From contig JFHB01000035.1 in NCBI GenBank assembly GCA_000729835.1, positions 150,201 through 214,200 of the forward strand: a stretch of 64,000 nucleotides of DNA. Direction: 5' to 3'. The stretch is from Atkinsonella hypoxylon (taxonomy: Eukaryota > Ascomycota > Sordariomycetes > Hypocreales > Clavicipitaceae). The notes under the pieces were generated by a model, which saw only the letters and a program-made list of their open reading frames with translations, was not told where the DNA came from and did no database searches. Shown here piece by piece: positions 1-10,699 of this stretch. Each line of letters opens with the position of its first letter. The stretch's first letter is position 1. The position numbers and the translations under genes were made by a program.

Positions 1-861
1 CTTCCAAGTTGCCATGGCGCGGCGACAAAAAAAAAAAAAAAGACTGATGAAAATGTTATATAGAGCAATGGAGCATAAAGATCCTACAGATGCGGCACAG
101 GTTCCTCCCTCTGTAATGCAGAAGCACATTGGGAAGCCGACCATCGACCATGATGATCATACGCACGATCGGGAGCGACGACACAGCGTTTCGCACCAGG
201 AACGTCACATTGGTAGACAATAGGATGTATGGATGATATGTGGTAATGATCTTACGTGTAATTATAAGTCATCCATGAATTGAGTTATAGCGTATTTATA
301 TACGACATGAAGGCTGCTGTGACTGTAATGGCTCGTGATAATTGCTGCAAATCTACAAATCTGCAAGGTCGGAATTAAGCAATGAGACTTTTGTAGTCAA
401 GTCTTGGCTGCCTTCTTACTAATGTCCCAGCTGACTTTACCTGATGCTACTTCAGCCGATTGTGACTAACGAACTCATAAGTTGATGACTTAGTGGCCGA
501 CTGGTATAGCGACGAGGGTTTGTTATATCTAAGTGCTTCTTCACCATTGAACTTTCCTCGCTACTTCCGTGTCTGCGAATTTCTACACAAAAATATACGC
601 GTCCATTCCTAGACGTGATTCGACTTTTCTTTGCCTGTGAAATAACAATGGAAAAGGCAATGCAATCAAGACATTTGTATGATCTGTGAGGATAGGAGCT
701 CTTTCATCCAAGCCCCACCTCGAACTACCCTGCAGGCAAACCACCTAACCACCAAACCGTCCGTCTCGACCCCGGAGACCAAACAAACCATCAGGCATCC
801 ATCTCCCCCAAGGTCAAAGGCAACATCGACGCTTCCTCCCCGTCAGCATGCCTCCTCCACG
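1..861. other. Intergenic / upstream of ATG5
   Basis: No gene is recognisable here. A short reading frame at 14-223 begins in a run of lysine codons made by a poly-A tract and has no recognisable protein character. The plus-strand frame of ATG5 stays open upstream to position 679, which would add 61 low-complexity Pro/Thr/Ser residues, but nothing in that part looks like the family. The segment therefore probably holds the promoter and 5' leader of ATG5. Confidence 0.6.
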
Positions 862-865
862 ATGA
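848..865 (+). promoter_or_regulatory. Five-codon upstream ORF overlapping the ATG5 start
   Basis: An ATG at 848 opens a reading frame of five codons (Met-Pro-Pro-Pro-Arg) that stops at TGA 863-865. That stop overlaps the proposed ATG5 start at 862 in the configuration ATGA. This is seen directly. Whether it affects translation depends on where the transcript starts, which I cannot see. Confidence 0.4.
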
Positions 866-1611
866 GAAGTTCACTATCCCAGACCCTCTGGGATGCTCGC
901 ATCCCCTTGCACATCACGCACGTCTCCTCACCCATGACTCCCTTCATCACCAGCGTCCCACGCTTCAGCTACCTGGCCCTCCTGCTCCCCCGTCTAGCAG
1001 CCTACTTCAACGCAACCTGCTCAAGCTTCCACTTCGAGGACGTCCAGCTGCGGAACCTCCCGGTGGGCCTCCTATCAGACCTGTACCAGCCCTCGCTGCC
1101 CTTCCGCCTGACCGTCGGCGACGGCATCGGATGGGACATCAGCGACACGTTCCTGAACTGCGTCAAGGAGGCAGACTTTGTGCGCAACGGCAACGCCAAC
1201 CAGATCATGAAGATGTCCAAGGAACACACCACCCAGCTATGGAATGCCGTCGTGGACAACGACCACGTTGCGTTCGCCAAGGTCAACGCCCGCCTGCTGG
1301 ATGCTCCCACCGCGCTCAAGCATGTGCCCCTGAGGGTGTATGTCCCTGCGTCGGCGGCAGATCAGGGCGCCGCGGGCTCTTTCAAGATCGTGCAGGCCCT
1401 GGTACCAGCTGCGACGCCGGATCGGAGGCCCAAGTTGTTGGGGCAGGCGCTCAAGGAGCTTATGCCTAGGTTGTTCCCTAGTTCGAGGGATCCCGTGCTG
1501 GCGGGGGTGGTTATGCACGGGGCGGGGGTGCCTTTTGCGGCGCCGCTGAGCGAGTTGATGAGGGAGGCGGCGTATCCGGATGGGTGGCTGTGTTTGGTGG
1601 TGACGGTTTAG
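862..1611 (+). CDS. ATG5: Autophagy protein Atg5
   Basis: Atg5 is the acceptor of the ubiquitin-like protein Atg12; the Atg12-Atg5-Atg16 complex acts as the E3-like enzyme for Atg8 lipidation on the phagophore. The intronless frame of 249 residues opens with the family signature IPLHITH (residues 14-20) and PFITSVPRFSYLALLLPRL (27-45). It carries the conserved block NCVKEADFVRNGNANQ, in which Lys102 (codon 1165-1167) matches the Atg12 acceptor lysine of the family. The ending, DGWLCLVV, is also typical. I chose the ATG at 862 because the 61 in-frame residues upstream are low-complexity and unlike the family. The length is near the short end for fungal Atg5. It is convergent with the CSA-like gene at 2912-4366. 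Confidence 0.95.
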   Translation: MRSSLSQTLWDARIPLHITHVSSPMTPFITSVPRFSYLALLLPRLAAYFNATCSSFHFEDVQLRNLPVGLLSDLYQPSLPFRLTVGDGIGWDISDTFLNCVKEADFVRNGNANQIMKMSKEHTTQLWNAVVDNDHVAFAKVNARLLDAPTALKHVPLRVYVPASAADQGAAGSFKIVQALVPAATPDRRPKLLGQALKELMPRLFPSSRDPVLAGVVMHGAGVPFAAPLSELMREAAYPDGWLCLVVTV

Positions 1612-2911
1612 ATTGGGAACTGCGGACATTTTCTTGAGTGTTTTTCCCTTGAGGGGTTGGGTACGCAATCGGTACGCAATCTTGTTCATCTGGCGCTTTA
1701 AGGATGATCTAACGGAAATGCCGTCGGAGTCCATTGTCAATGGCAAATATGCGAACTTGTAGCGATGGCGGAAAGTTGAAACTACATGTCTCTGAGGAAG
1801 TGAAAATGTACGGCCCCAATGAGATAATATGGTGTGGGCACTTGGCATGTACTGCGTCCATGCAACTGGCTTTGAGGAAAAGTGTATATCTTCCTTAAGT
1901 TCGATGATTGTTTTAAGCTAAACTTATATGATAATCGAGGCGTCTTCTCAAATGTCCATGATACCGTTTATCAATGTAAGACACAGACGATTCAAAACAA
2001 CACCATTGCTGTATTTCTGCTATATATTTGACTTGTTCCATCATAGCCCGCCAGTCAAACACTTCGCACAGCCTCGTTTCGTGGACCGCAGCCTGCACCA
2101 CGATACAGCGTTCTACTGTACGGGTCACGCTGTACATCGCCGCATGTGGACAACACACTGGCACGAAGTCGACAAATGAAGCGGCCTCCTATAGCGGCAT
2201 GGACTACCCGCGATATCCCACTGCCTAGGTGGCAGCGCAGTCTTCGCTGAACGCACAGTTCTTAACCTTGCTAGCACTTCTAAACTGCTCCTAGGCCCAG
2301 GGTGCAAGGCTGCCGCAAAGGACATTCTAATCGAGAAGGCAGATAGATCTTTGCGGAGCCTATAAACTCCCGCCATGTTAGCATGCCGGGGATCATGTCT
2401 GTCCGCGTGGACGTGAAGAGCCGTCTTGCTAGCAAGATGTGAAACGGCTCTTGTCGTCTAATTAGCACGATTCCGCGAACTCTCCATGATTTACTTGAAC
2501 TGAGTGAGAAATCTCCAAATAGAACACTTCAAGTCGTCGCTGTTAGGGTCAGGAATCCTCGATGCGTTGCACGCTTTTGAAATCGCTCGTGGCCGGCGCA
2601 GCTTACTTGCCTGTGGCCGTGTAAGACCTCGGAGTTTGGGAGCATGCTTCATAGCTACATTTGCTTGATACCGTTAATTGTTGTTAGCATAGAGATTTCT
2701 AGCCATCTAGTAAGATATGTGATTATCTTTACCAAGCTCACTTGTAGCACTTTCCCGTTCATAAACTTAGTATAACCATAGTAGCTGCGATTGACGACTA
2801 GAGATTCAATAAAGTCACTCAGGCTGCTGCTTATCGGGCGAGATGACACCGTGTCAAGCGATGGCAGGGAAAAGTTACTGTTATGAAAACGAGTTCAAAT
2901 GTCGGCAAGAC
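1612..2911. other. Convergent intergenic region
   Basis: This lies between the 3' ends of ATG5 (plus) and the CSA-like gene (minus). Only short frames under 85 codons on both strands are present, with no recognisable protein. I see no repeats or RNA genes in it. Confidence 0.6.
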
Positions 2912-4366
2912 CTAGCGTCCCGTGAACGTAATTTGCCGCCCCATCAAGCTTCTGTACGCGCTATCTAAGGCTTTCCTCTTGCTCCTTTTAACTTCTTCGT
3001 CTTCATTGACCATCTCGTCCGTCTCATCAATGTCGTCTGGACCGGGGATCCGCGGCATCCAAGCACGAATCTGTCCGTCCAGATGCGCACTGTAAATCGC
3101 ACCCACGGAATTAGCGCCTCCCATAGCACTGCCCGTCTGCCCGCTTCCACCCCCGTAGCCTCTCCATACGATCGTTGTGATTCTGTTCCGGCCCATCTCC
3201 CTGGTGCCGCGAGGCCCAACGGGGTTCGTAGCCCCCGGGCTGCGCAACCTCGTCACGACAGTTCCCTCATGCAAATCCAGCATCAGAATCTCTTGGTCGT
3301 TCGGCCAGACCAGGATTTCCCTTCTGTTGGACAATCCCGATGGCGTGACGACCATGCCAACGGTCTTGGCATGCTGATTCTGAATATGAGCTCCGAAACT
3401 GGCAAGCGTGTTCGCACCAGTAGCTGCATCCCAGACTCGTATCTTGCGGTCCAGTCCGGCCGAAACGATGTACGCACCGTCATCCGTCCACGTCAGCCCG
3501 TTGACCGCCTCATCGTGCGCTTGGGCCGAAGCTCGAAAATGCGGCATGCGACTCCAGTCCGCTCCGGTGGCTGTGGCGTGTCGATAGCGGTGGATGATGC
3601 CTAACGCATCCTCTTGGTCGAGTTGTGCCATCACGCCGCCTGCGCGACGAATGTCCCAGATGCGGACCTTGCCGTCAGCGTGACCGCTCGCAAGAACGTG
3701 CTCGTGTCGAGGGCTCCATGCCGTGCAGAGGACTGGCCCGCCGTGGGCGACGAGCGCTTGCACCGCTGATCCAGACTTGAGATCCACGAGACGCATGTTG
3801 GAGTGCTGTGTTGCGCAGGAGACCAGCAGATGGTCTGCGATGGGGCTCATGGAGTGGGAGTAGATTGTCGAATTCAGGTCGAATTTAGCGGTGAGGGCCG
3901 CTCTCTGCGTTGCCCATAGCCTTAGGGACTTGTCGTAGGAGCTGGAGAGAAAGGCGTCTGGGTCAAAGGGGTAGAATGCCAGATGGGTGATGCCATGGCT
4001 ATGGCCACCGCAACTCTGTCCCCCTATGTCGCGACGGATGGTGCTGATGGGATGGAAGACGTGTCGTTGATGAGACGTCGCTGGTTTGTCTAGGTCCCAA
4101 ATCTTGATGGACCCCTCTGATCCGCCGGACACCAACAGTCGGCCGTCGAATTTCTCAAGCGCAAGGCCGCTTACGCCGGCGCCATGGGCGCGAATGCGGT
4201 GGGCTCGTTCCTCGGTCTCCTCGAGAGACGGGGTTGTCGAGATTTCGCCGTTGAAGCGATGTTGCGGCGCTGGCGCAAATGAGTGAAGGAGCTCGCTGGT
4301 GACGGACCGTGAGAGGTCGCGAGCAGTTATGTCACCCGTCTCGCGTGTGAAAAGGCGGGCCTGCAT
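2912..4366 (-). CDS. ERCC8: CSA/ERCC8-type WD40 DNA-repair protein (Ckn1/Rad28-like)
   Basis: CSA/ERCC8 (S. pombe Ckn1, yeast Rad28) is the substrate receptor of a CRL4 ubiquitin ligase in transcription-coupled nucleotide excision repair. The intronless 484-residue frame begins MQARLFTRETGDI, parallel to the start of human CSA, and holds about seven WD repeats. Tell-tale blocks include RLLVSGGSEGSIKIWDL, SSSYDKSLRLW, TIYSHSMSP, DLKSGS, AWSPRHEHVLASGHADGKVRIWD and SAGLDRKIRVWD. The C-terminal tail, about 45 residues, is acidic and then basic (DETDEMVNEDEEVKRSKRK), plausibly nuclear targeting. It is transcribed divergently from the gene at 4848. Assignment to the CSA family is by recall of conserved blocks. 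Confidence 0.88.
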   Translation of the reverse strand: MQARLFTRETGDITARDLSRSVTSELLHSFAPAPQHRFNGEISTTPSLEETEERAHRIRAHGAGVSGLALEKFDGRLLVSGGSEGSIKIWDLDKPATSHQRHVFHPISTIRRDIGGQSCGGHSHGITHLAFYPFDPDAFLSSSYDKSLRLWATQRAALTAKFDLNSTIYSHSMSPIADHLLVSCATQHSNMRLVDLKSGSAVQALVAHGGPVLCTAWSPRHEHVLASGHADGKVRIWDIRRAGGVMAQLDQEDALGIIHRYRHATATGADWSRMPHFRASAQAHDEAVNGLTWTDDGAYIVSAGLDRKIRVWDAATGANTLASFGAHIQNQHAKTVGMVVTPSGLSNRREILVWPNDQEILMLDLHEGTVVTRLRSPGATNPVGPRGTREMGRNRITTIVWRGYGGGSGQTGSAMGGANSVGAIYSAHLDGQIRAWMPRIPGPDDIDETDEMVNEDEEVKRSKRKALDSAYRSLMGRQITFTGR

Positions 4367-4847
4367 TCATTGAGGAAAGCCCGTTACTTGTAGCTGTATT
4401 ACGAGGTTCTGCGAGGATTGAAGCTTTTCGGCCAACAGCAGCCTATGACATTGTGAAGACGTGATGCGTGGTGTGAGTAAGGGGGAGGGTGAGAGTCCAG
4501 AAGTGGGTAACGTGACGTGACATGCACAGGATCCACATCTTTGACCTGCCCCACGTTAACCACGTCTTGCTTGTTCTACTGGTTTCCTTTACGCGACGAA
4601 GACAACGTTCTTAATTTTGCCAGCTCGATAACGACGCAGTTGTTTCGAGTACGCAAATTGACAGTACACGTTTCGCCAATTGTCTCTGTCTTGGATAACA
4701 TGACATACAAGCAGACAGAGCTACATGAGGAGCGGTCTAGGCTCAAATCTTGAGGGCAAAGAAACGTGACTACCTCATTCTCGATTCACACTCAACTCGA
4801 CAGAGCTGGCTGTCGTTGCTGGCTATCACTCTGTCAAGATCTACACC
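4367..4847. promoter_or_regulatory. Divergent promoter region
   Basis: These 481 bp separate the start codons of the CSA-like gene (minus) and the conserved unknown gene (plus). No single element stands out. The span holds short frames only, so it most likely serves both genes. Confidence 0.5.
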
Positions 4848-5685
4848 ATGGGTTTTATCGCCGAGGATAAAGAACATCCGTCTCTCACGGTAGAAGAAGA
4901 AAACACGGACATTGAATTATTGCGTTCTGAGCGGCTTAACCCCCCGCAACGACGTCTTGCTACAGTTTACGACGCAGTCGCAGGTTCGTCACCCATGCTC
5001 TTCCCACTCAAAATCACATCAGCCCAGTCAAAGAACAAGAAAGAGAAAAACAGACAAGTTGGGGTCTCCCACCATGATCATCACATAAGTCTAACGCATT
5101 GCAGGCAAAGTCACCAAGGATCATCTCGTCCAAAACAAGACTGCGTCTGAGAGAGAAACAGCAGTACTACCAGGCAAAGTTGTCCGCCATCCCACCCGCG
5201 GCGGCCCCCTCGGCCCCGACGAAGTACTGTTTCGCAGAAAGGACGCCCCCCAGCGTTATGTAGAACATGATGTCTACAACGCCCACGATCGAGATCTACC
5301 CCATAGAGGACGGGGTGTCCTCCCTGACAGCGACCTCCTGAAGTGTGTACACGCGTACTCGAGTAGATTCTATGGAGCCATGGAGCGCAGACACCGACGC
5401 AATCTGCGAATCCGACCAGGGCGCAGCAGAGTCGATGAGAGAAGCATGGACGAGACCGCCCTGCTAGCCTTTGGCATCCTGTTGGAAGAGGCGGGGAGGG
5501 AAGTTCTTGGTCGTCGGGGGGACTGTGTGTTCACCGAGGCACTTGTTGGGCCGGACGGAAGTCGTGACGTGGGAGATGAGACGGCGCGGCATACGAACTC
5601 TGCGGTTGGTTGCCAGCGTGTCGGGTCTGTCTCGACACGCAACGAGAGACTGCCAAAGAGGAGGAGAAGTGAGGAGGAGGCCTGA
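4848..5685 (+). CDS. Conserved fungal protein of unknown function (two exons)
   Basis: I read exons 4848-4983 and 5105-5685, giving 238 residues. The donor GTTCGT is weak; the acceptor is TTGCAG; the phase-1 join restores one frame from the N-terminal DIELLRSERLNPPQRRL into GKVTKDHLVQN. Notable blocks are PDSDLLKCVHAYSSRFYG and SMDETALLAFGILLEEAGREVLG, which resemble a fungal-only family I remember only as uncharacterised. The C-terminus is basic then acidic (LPKRRRSEEEA) and could be a nuclear signal. I cannot assign a function. It shares its promoter region with the CSA-like gene. Confidence 0.7.
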
Positions 5686-5708
5686 AATGGAAACTAAACA
5701 ATATTGAC

Positions 5709-5732
5709 AAAAAAAAAAAGGGGGGGGGGGGG
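5709..5732. repeat. Poly-A / poly-G tract
   Basis: Eleven A residues are followed directly by thirteen G residues just after the stop of the gene ending at 5685. Such G or C runs recur in this window and may vary in length between isolates or be misread. Confidence 0.9.
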
Positions 5733-6719
5733 ACTTCGTCGTCCTTGCTGTGCCCGTGGATTTCGGATTCTTCGGACAACCGCTGTTGCGTTGGTCAATT
5801 TCACTGGCGAGTTGCTGGGGCAGCGTTGATTGAGGCTATCCGCTACAGGTCCTCTATCCGTTCCTTTCCACACCAATATTGCTCTTGGTAGTAAATGGCC
5901 AGAAAGGTTATGCTTATGGTGAGAGATTTCATTGGCGTCCGAACAAGACGGAGAATTGAACCAGACCTTCTGAAGGAGACGGCAACCATGCTCACCGAGT
6001 CTTTGTGAAGTCTTGGGAACTTGTATGGCAAACAAGTAACGTTTCAATTGGGCCGACACTGAAGCGTTGTCGAGTACGACAAAGACGATTATTCATGTTC
6101 TTGATTTCCTTGTCACAGCATCCCACAAGGTGATGATGGTTTCATCATCAACTTTGTCATTAAAAACAAGACGGGGTTGAAAAGGGCAGCAGCACGAACT
6201 GGGCTTTGTGGGACGCTGTACGGAGCACGTGCGTGAAGAGTCCCAAGCACGGGGCAATTGTGTGACCGGGGCAATTATGTGACTGGTGCAAGGGTTCACA
6301 CATAGGTTACTCTCTCTGTACAGGAACTTGGAATACATAAGGCTACGGGGTTTCAGACTTGCCTCGCACGCGACAGTTTTTGCACCGTGCTTTGCATGAA
6401 GAAGCTGGTCAGAGTACATGGGACGACGGGTCCAGGCCATGACACTACACATTAGCGTCCTGTCATTTTCTAATTTGGCCATCTATGGGCGCAGATGATT
6501 CTGGGGTTCGGAGGAAAAGTCTCGCATCATCATCGAGCAGCTAGCCTAGGCAAAGTCGTCTACCCCTAAAGAGACCGAAATTGTTGGGTTCAGAGCGAGT
6601 CTGTAGCACAACGTCTGAGGCTCGACATTTTGCTGCAGCGCAGATGGACAAGATGGTGTCAATGTGCCCACCTGCCCACATCGGTGACTGGTCGTGCCGC
6701 TGAAGGATAGCAGGCAGGG

Positions 6720-7094
6720 TTGGAAATGCCATGTTGTTCTTGCAAAAGGTGCGCGAGGGTTAAGACTCTGGAGCATTCTTTTCTCATGTCCCCGTGCGGG
6801 AGTTCGCGGGGGCCGATATTTGACATGTCGCAGATGGTTTGTGACGGCAATCCTGGCTGGTTCGTTGAACCTGACTTGGAGCTTTTCAAGGTCTGTGGTT
6901 CATGTTCGCCTGTCACAATGTTAGATTACTTGGCTCTGGAAAGATTGATATGTTCCAATGATGCTTCCAGCTCCGAGTGTCGTCCGAAAGACCCTGTTAA
7001 GAAGGATGAAAGTCAAATCCGATGTCCTTCGTGCGGAGGCAGTGAGGAGGCAAGTGTCGTCAGCGCAAGATCCCTGAAGTATCATATTTTATAA
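6720..7094 (+). CDS. Uncertain small Cys-rich reading frame
   Basis: This 124-residue frame has Cys pairs suggestive of metal binding (CCSCKRC, VCGSC, CPSCGG) but no family I recognise, no obvious signal peptide and no intron evidence. It sits in a gene-poor stretch where other frames look random. It may be chance or a fragment of a decayed gene; I list it only because of the Cys spacing. Confidence 0.15.
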   Translation: MEMPCCSCKRCARVKTLEHSFLMSPCGSSRGPIFDMSQMVCDGNPGWFVEPDLELFKVCGSCSPVTMLDYLALERLICSNDASSSECRPKDPVKKDESQIRCPSCGGSEEASVVSARSLKYHIL

Positions 7095-8872
7095 TTAGCT
7101 TATGACTGACAATGTTGTCGCAGGATGTACATTGTACATGTTCTTGAAAACTTTGTTTCCTCAGTCATGGCTCTGACGAATACTGTTTAGAAACTCGTCG
7201 ATCGTGACTAGTTCCGGGTGTTGTGGTTATACAAGCGGCAGGTCTCAAGGTTTCATCAGAATCCCCGGACCGTTTTCGAAACGGTCCCACAACGAAGCTG
7301 ACCTACAGATACCATTTCAAGATTGGCATCCTCGAAACGGCCCCGACATTGCTTGCACCCGAGCACGTCTGCGGCATGCTCTCTAGCCCCTTGTCCAGAG
7401 AGAAGAGACGATTTCCATTCCCAGCAGAAAACGACCTCATCGGAGATTTTTTGACCTGCGACTTGACAAGTGATACATTGCTTGCTGCTGTGTCGCTATG
7501 GCTGACAGATCTGCAGACGCCTCGTTTTGCGTAGGCCATGCCTGAGCCACTTCACCGAGCGGAGCCATTTGACTGGCTCGATCTTGGAAATATCGGTCAT
7601 CACTGCAGATCGGTCAGGTCAGATGCATTCTATCGTGAGCACTAACGACGTTGACATCGACCTGACATTTAGTGGACTTGCACGAAAGACTTGTAGCATC
7701 TCATCGGACTTTATTCTCGTTATCTCAAGTACCTGGTGTCATGGACTCACAGCTGCCAGTAGAGCCGCGGGCGGAATCCGCCATGTGTTGCAACGAGCTC
7801 TGATCGATGTATGCTGGAAAGCTGTTAATCACAAGCCCTGGCTCCACGTCTCAATTCGAACATGCAAAACATACCTTGATGAAAGTGGCTTATGACATCT
7901 GCTCCAGGTGAACTTGATGGATGCGGAGTTGCTCCGTCGCTGCGCCAAGATGCAACGAGACCCTGCTATGCTAAATATGTAATGAGACAACTGCTTTGCA
8001 TATTTTTCTCAAACACGTCATCCCAAGACCCGCGGTGAAGCCGCTCAAGAGTGCTAATCTGTCTTGTTTCTGGATGTTCGATAATTAGACATGGGAATGA
8101 AGATGGACTTGGCGTCTTGGCCAGTCCTCGTGGCTGACTGAGATGTGATACTGGGCTTTTCGCCTGTTCCGGCGGTGACGCCAGGCGCGAGAAATTGTCA
8201 TTTTGACCTGGATGTCGAATTGATTTACGATGAGATGGCGCGTCGACAGTGTTGAGCTTGTGACTGCTCACCTACAGAAGATCAATGCAGAATCAAATGT
8301 CGGACTTTTTGCGAGCGGGCTTGCCGAACGTTTATTTTCACCCCGCCGTATCTGTATGATGAGGCGGGGCTAGAAATGAGGTATTGGGTCTATGAGATGC
8401 GTGTGATTTCCTTTTGCTCGTCTCTGCGCTAATGCCGTTTTGGTAGCTTTATGCTTGAGTGTGTTTTCTTCACCGGTCAAACTCTGGGGTTGGGAGCGAG
8501 AACTATCTGACTGTCCGCATGTTCTAAAAGCAGGAATTGTAAGACAGGAGAGATGACATGGCATCCTGCCATAGTAAGTTACCGGCAGGTAATGCGAGTC
8601 CAGAGCTCAAAGAGGCCCTTTGGCGCTGCCTACCTGAGGGTGATATCAATACCTGGTAGTAAGTACCTGTGCTCAACTGACGCGGGTGAACCAGCAGGGC
8701 GGCTCGTCTGATATTACCACACAGCCGGATAACTGAGAATTAGTGCTGAGGATCTGGGGACCATGGGCACCTGGTGGTCGAGGTAGTATTGCGTGCTGCA
8801 GACGGGATGACTCCCCGTATGCAGGTCTGCGTCCATGAGCCTCCATGTGAAGCTAATTGAGCACACGGAGTG

Positions 8873-8896
8873 TACATGTACATGTACATGTACATG
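8873..8896. repeat. TACATG hexamer repeat
   Basis: Four perfect tandem copies of TACATG are followed after seven bases by three ACCT units ending in CTAGG. The same ACCT/CTAGGT vocabulary reappears at 18.3 kb and 55.4 kb. Confidence 0.9.
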
Positions 8897-9009
8897 GACA
8901 TACCTACCTACCTAGGTTGGTACATTACAGCTTAATAGCAGGTTCTCCCGCAGACACAGCGACCTACATGTGCTCTCCAACAGCGTTTCATTATCTTGCA
9001 AAAGATAAT

Positions 9010-10388
9010 TTATACGGCGCTAACTATCATACTACCCGAACTGCCATATTCAGTGACTTTGGTTTCTACACTGCGCAAATTCATCGGCCCATGGCATAGT
9101 AACAATGGCTCTCGGTTCGTCATGGACCCGAATTGATCCATGAAGTAGTGATTTGGCACTGTCAGGTCCCTTGCTCCCTTACCTGCTCGAGGAAATGTGT
9201 TTGGCCTGACATTTTCTCGTCCAGGCTGCATCCAAAGTAGCCGGGTCAATGGCCTGGCCTCGAATCGATGATCCATCTGGCAGTGTGCCCGTGATGACAG
9301 TTTGAATGAAGTCACGGGCGTATTGAAGCTACAAGGGGGTGGTTCCAGTCAAAAGCGTGTAGCGAAGAAGGGTAGATCATATAGGCACGTACATCTGGGT
9401 TATGTTCTGTATCAAAACCAGGGAAACCTCGGCTTGGGTCGCCCTCGATGTCAGCGCGAGTAAAGCCTGCCAACATTGATCTCCTCAATCTCGGTTGCGT
9501 CGCAGGCACCTCCCTTTGGCCTGATGCAAATCATGTTAGCCAAACGTCATGGTTTCAGTCGTCAAGGCATGTCATTTTCGCGTCCAAAGCAGAGGTGAGG
9601 ACCCTCAACACCATTTGTAAGCCTGACATTCCCACATCATTGGTCCATTTGATTTTCTCCTCAAAAGTCGCAAGTCTGTCGGTTGTGTTGTATGACATTT
9701 GGAGCGCGTATTCCAACCCTCGTAATATCCTATTACTATTCCGAGGTTTAATACACCATTTGGATTGCACATCGCAATAGAGAGATAGAAGGCGAAGAGG
9801 GGGAAGAGTCTGATAATGTGCAGTCATACCTCGCTTTCTAACGTCGCCAGCCCTGTGCTTCGGGGGAGTTGGATGCACAATGCAGTGGCTTTGGCACTTG
9901 TCATTGCAAAATTCTTCAGTCGTTCCGCAAAAAATCCAAATTCAGAACAGCTAATCGACTGGTTAGAACGGGTTTGTGGAACAAGTCGTGAAATGCCATG
10001 GGTCGGGTCTAATGTTCCAGAAGACTACTAGAACACCACAAGATGAGAAGGGAGGCTTGCGCGGTTAACTCACCAGACATTCAAGGGGACACTTTTTTCC
10101 TGGCTCTTTAGCAAACTTGCCACACTCGGCGTAGGCGTCACAATTTGCCTGACAGCCTTTACCGCAATAGTCGAGACCATAACCGCAATAACCACCAGCA
10201 ACACAACACGCATGGTTTGAACACGGCTTTGCAGCACTACAGCTATAGTCCTCCCTGGTGGACAAGGCATAGGACGAAATTTCCGTAACTGTCTCATCTG
10301 TCGTAAGATCTTGCAGCCTTGTCACATTGATTCCGTTTCTGACATGCTCAGTACCGTATTGCTTTTCTTCCGAGTTTCGTAAGTACAT
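9010..10388 (-). pseudogene. Decayed GH18 chitinase (killer-toxin-like subgroup) with CBM18 modules
   Basis: The family consists of large secreted chitinases with LysM and CBM18 chitin-binding modules before a GH18 domain. Reading down the minus strand, 10388-10065 encodes a Cys-rich hevein-type module (YSCSAAKPCSNHACC, GYCGYGLDYCG) ending at a GTGAGT donor. After a plausible intron, 9955-9800 continues the next chitin-binding block and the hinge GDVRKR that normally introduces GH18, but in shifted frames. About 9780-9600 then jumps straight to the terminal GH18 strand (MSYNTTDRLATFEEK). The catalytic core with its DxxDxDxE motif is missing, so some 200 or more residues are deleted. The C-terminal domain persists at about 9010-9310 (TGTLPDGSS, FMDQFGSMTNRE), again across frame breaks and stops. 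The N-terminal LysM part is not found. Confidence 0.8.
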
Positions 10389-10699
10389 CGAGCTCTTGGT
10401 CTCCGCGGTGGGTTGCCCAGAAAAGCACCGCTAAAGCACCACTAATATAAAGAAACAGCCGCTAAAGTGATGCATTTATTGTAACAATAGTACTCTATAG
10501 TCTCTCAGAGATGTCTTGGAGTCACAAAAGACTTCAAGTTATGGAGAAAAGGAATAGAGAAAAGGAAAATCATGAATCACTCGCCCTAATCATGCTCACT
10601 ACTTCTTACACAATCAGCCACAACGATGGTCGATTTGCTATTATTTGCATACGACTCATCGTGCTACAAGGATAGGTAAGCTATCTCGACCGGCCAAAC

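Larger units (their letters stand above)
5686..9009. other. Gene-poor region without a recognised gene
   Basis: Over 3.3 kb there are only frames below 130 codons on both strands with no recognisable family, apart from a Cys-rich frame listed separately. The segment starts with an A-then-G homopolymer junction and ends with a hexamer repeat next to the chitinase relic. It looks like decayed or non-coding accessory DNA. Confidence 0.5.

Noticed and set aside
1237..1848. Minus-strand frame of 203 codons
   Set aside because: Overlaps the conserved ATG5 coding sequence in antisense and has no family features.
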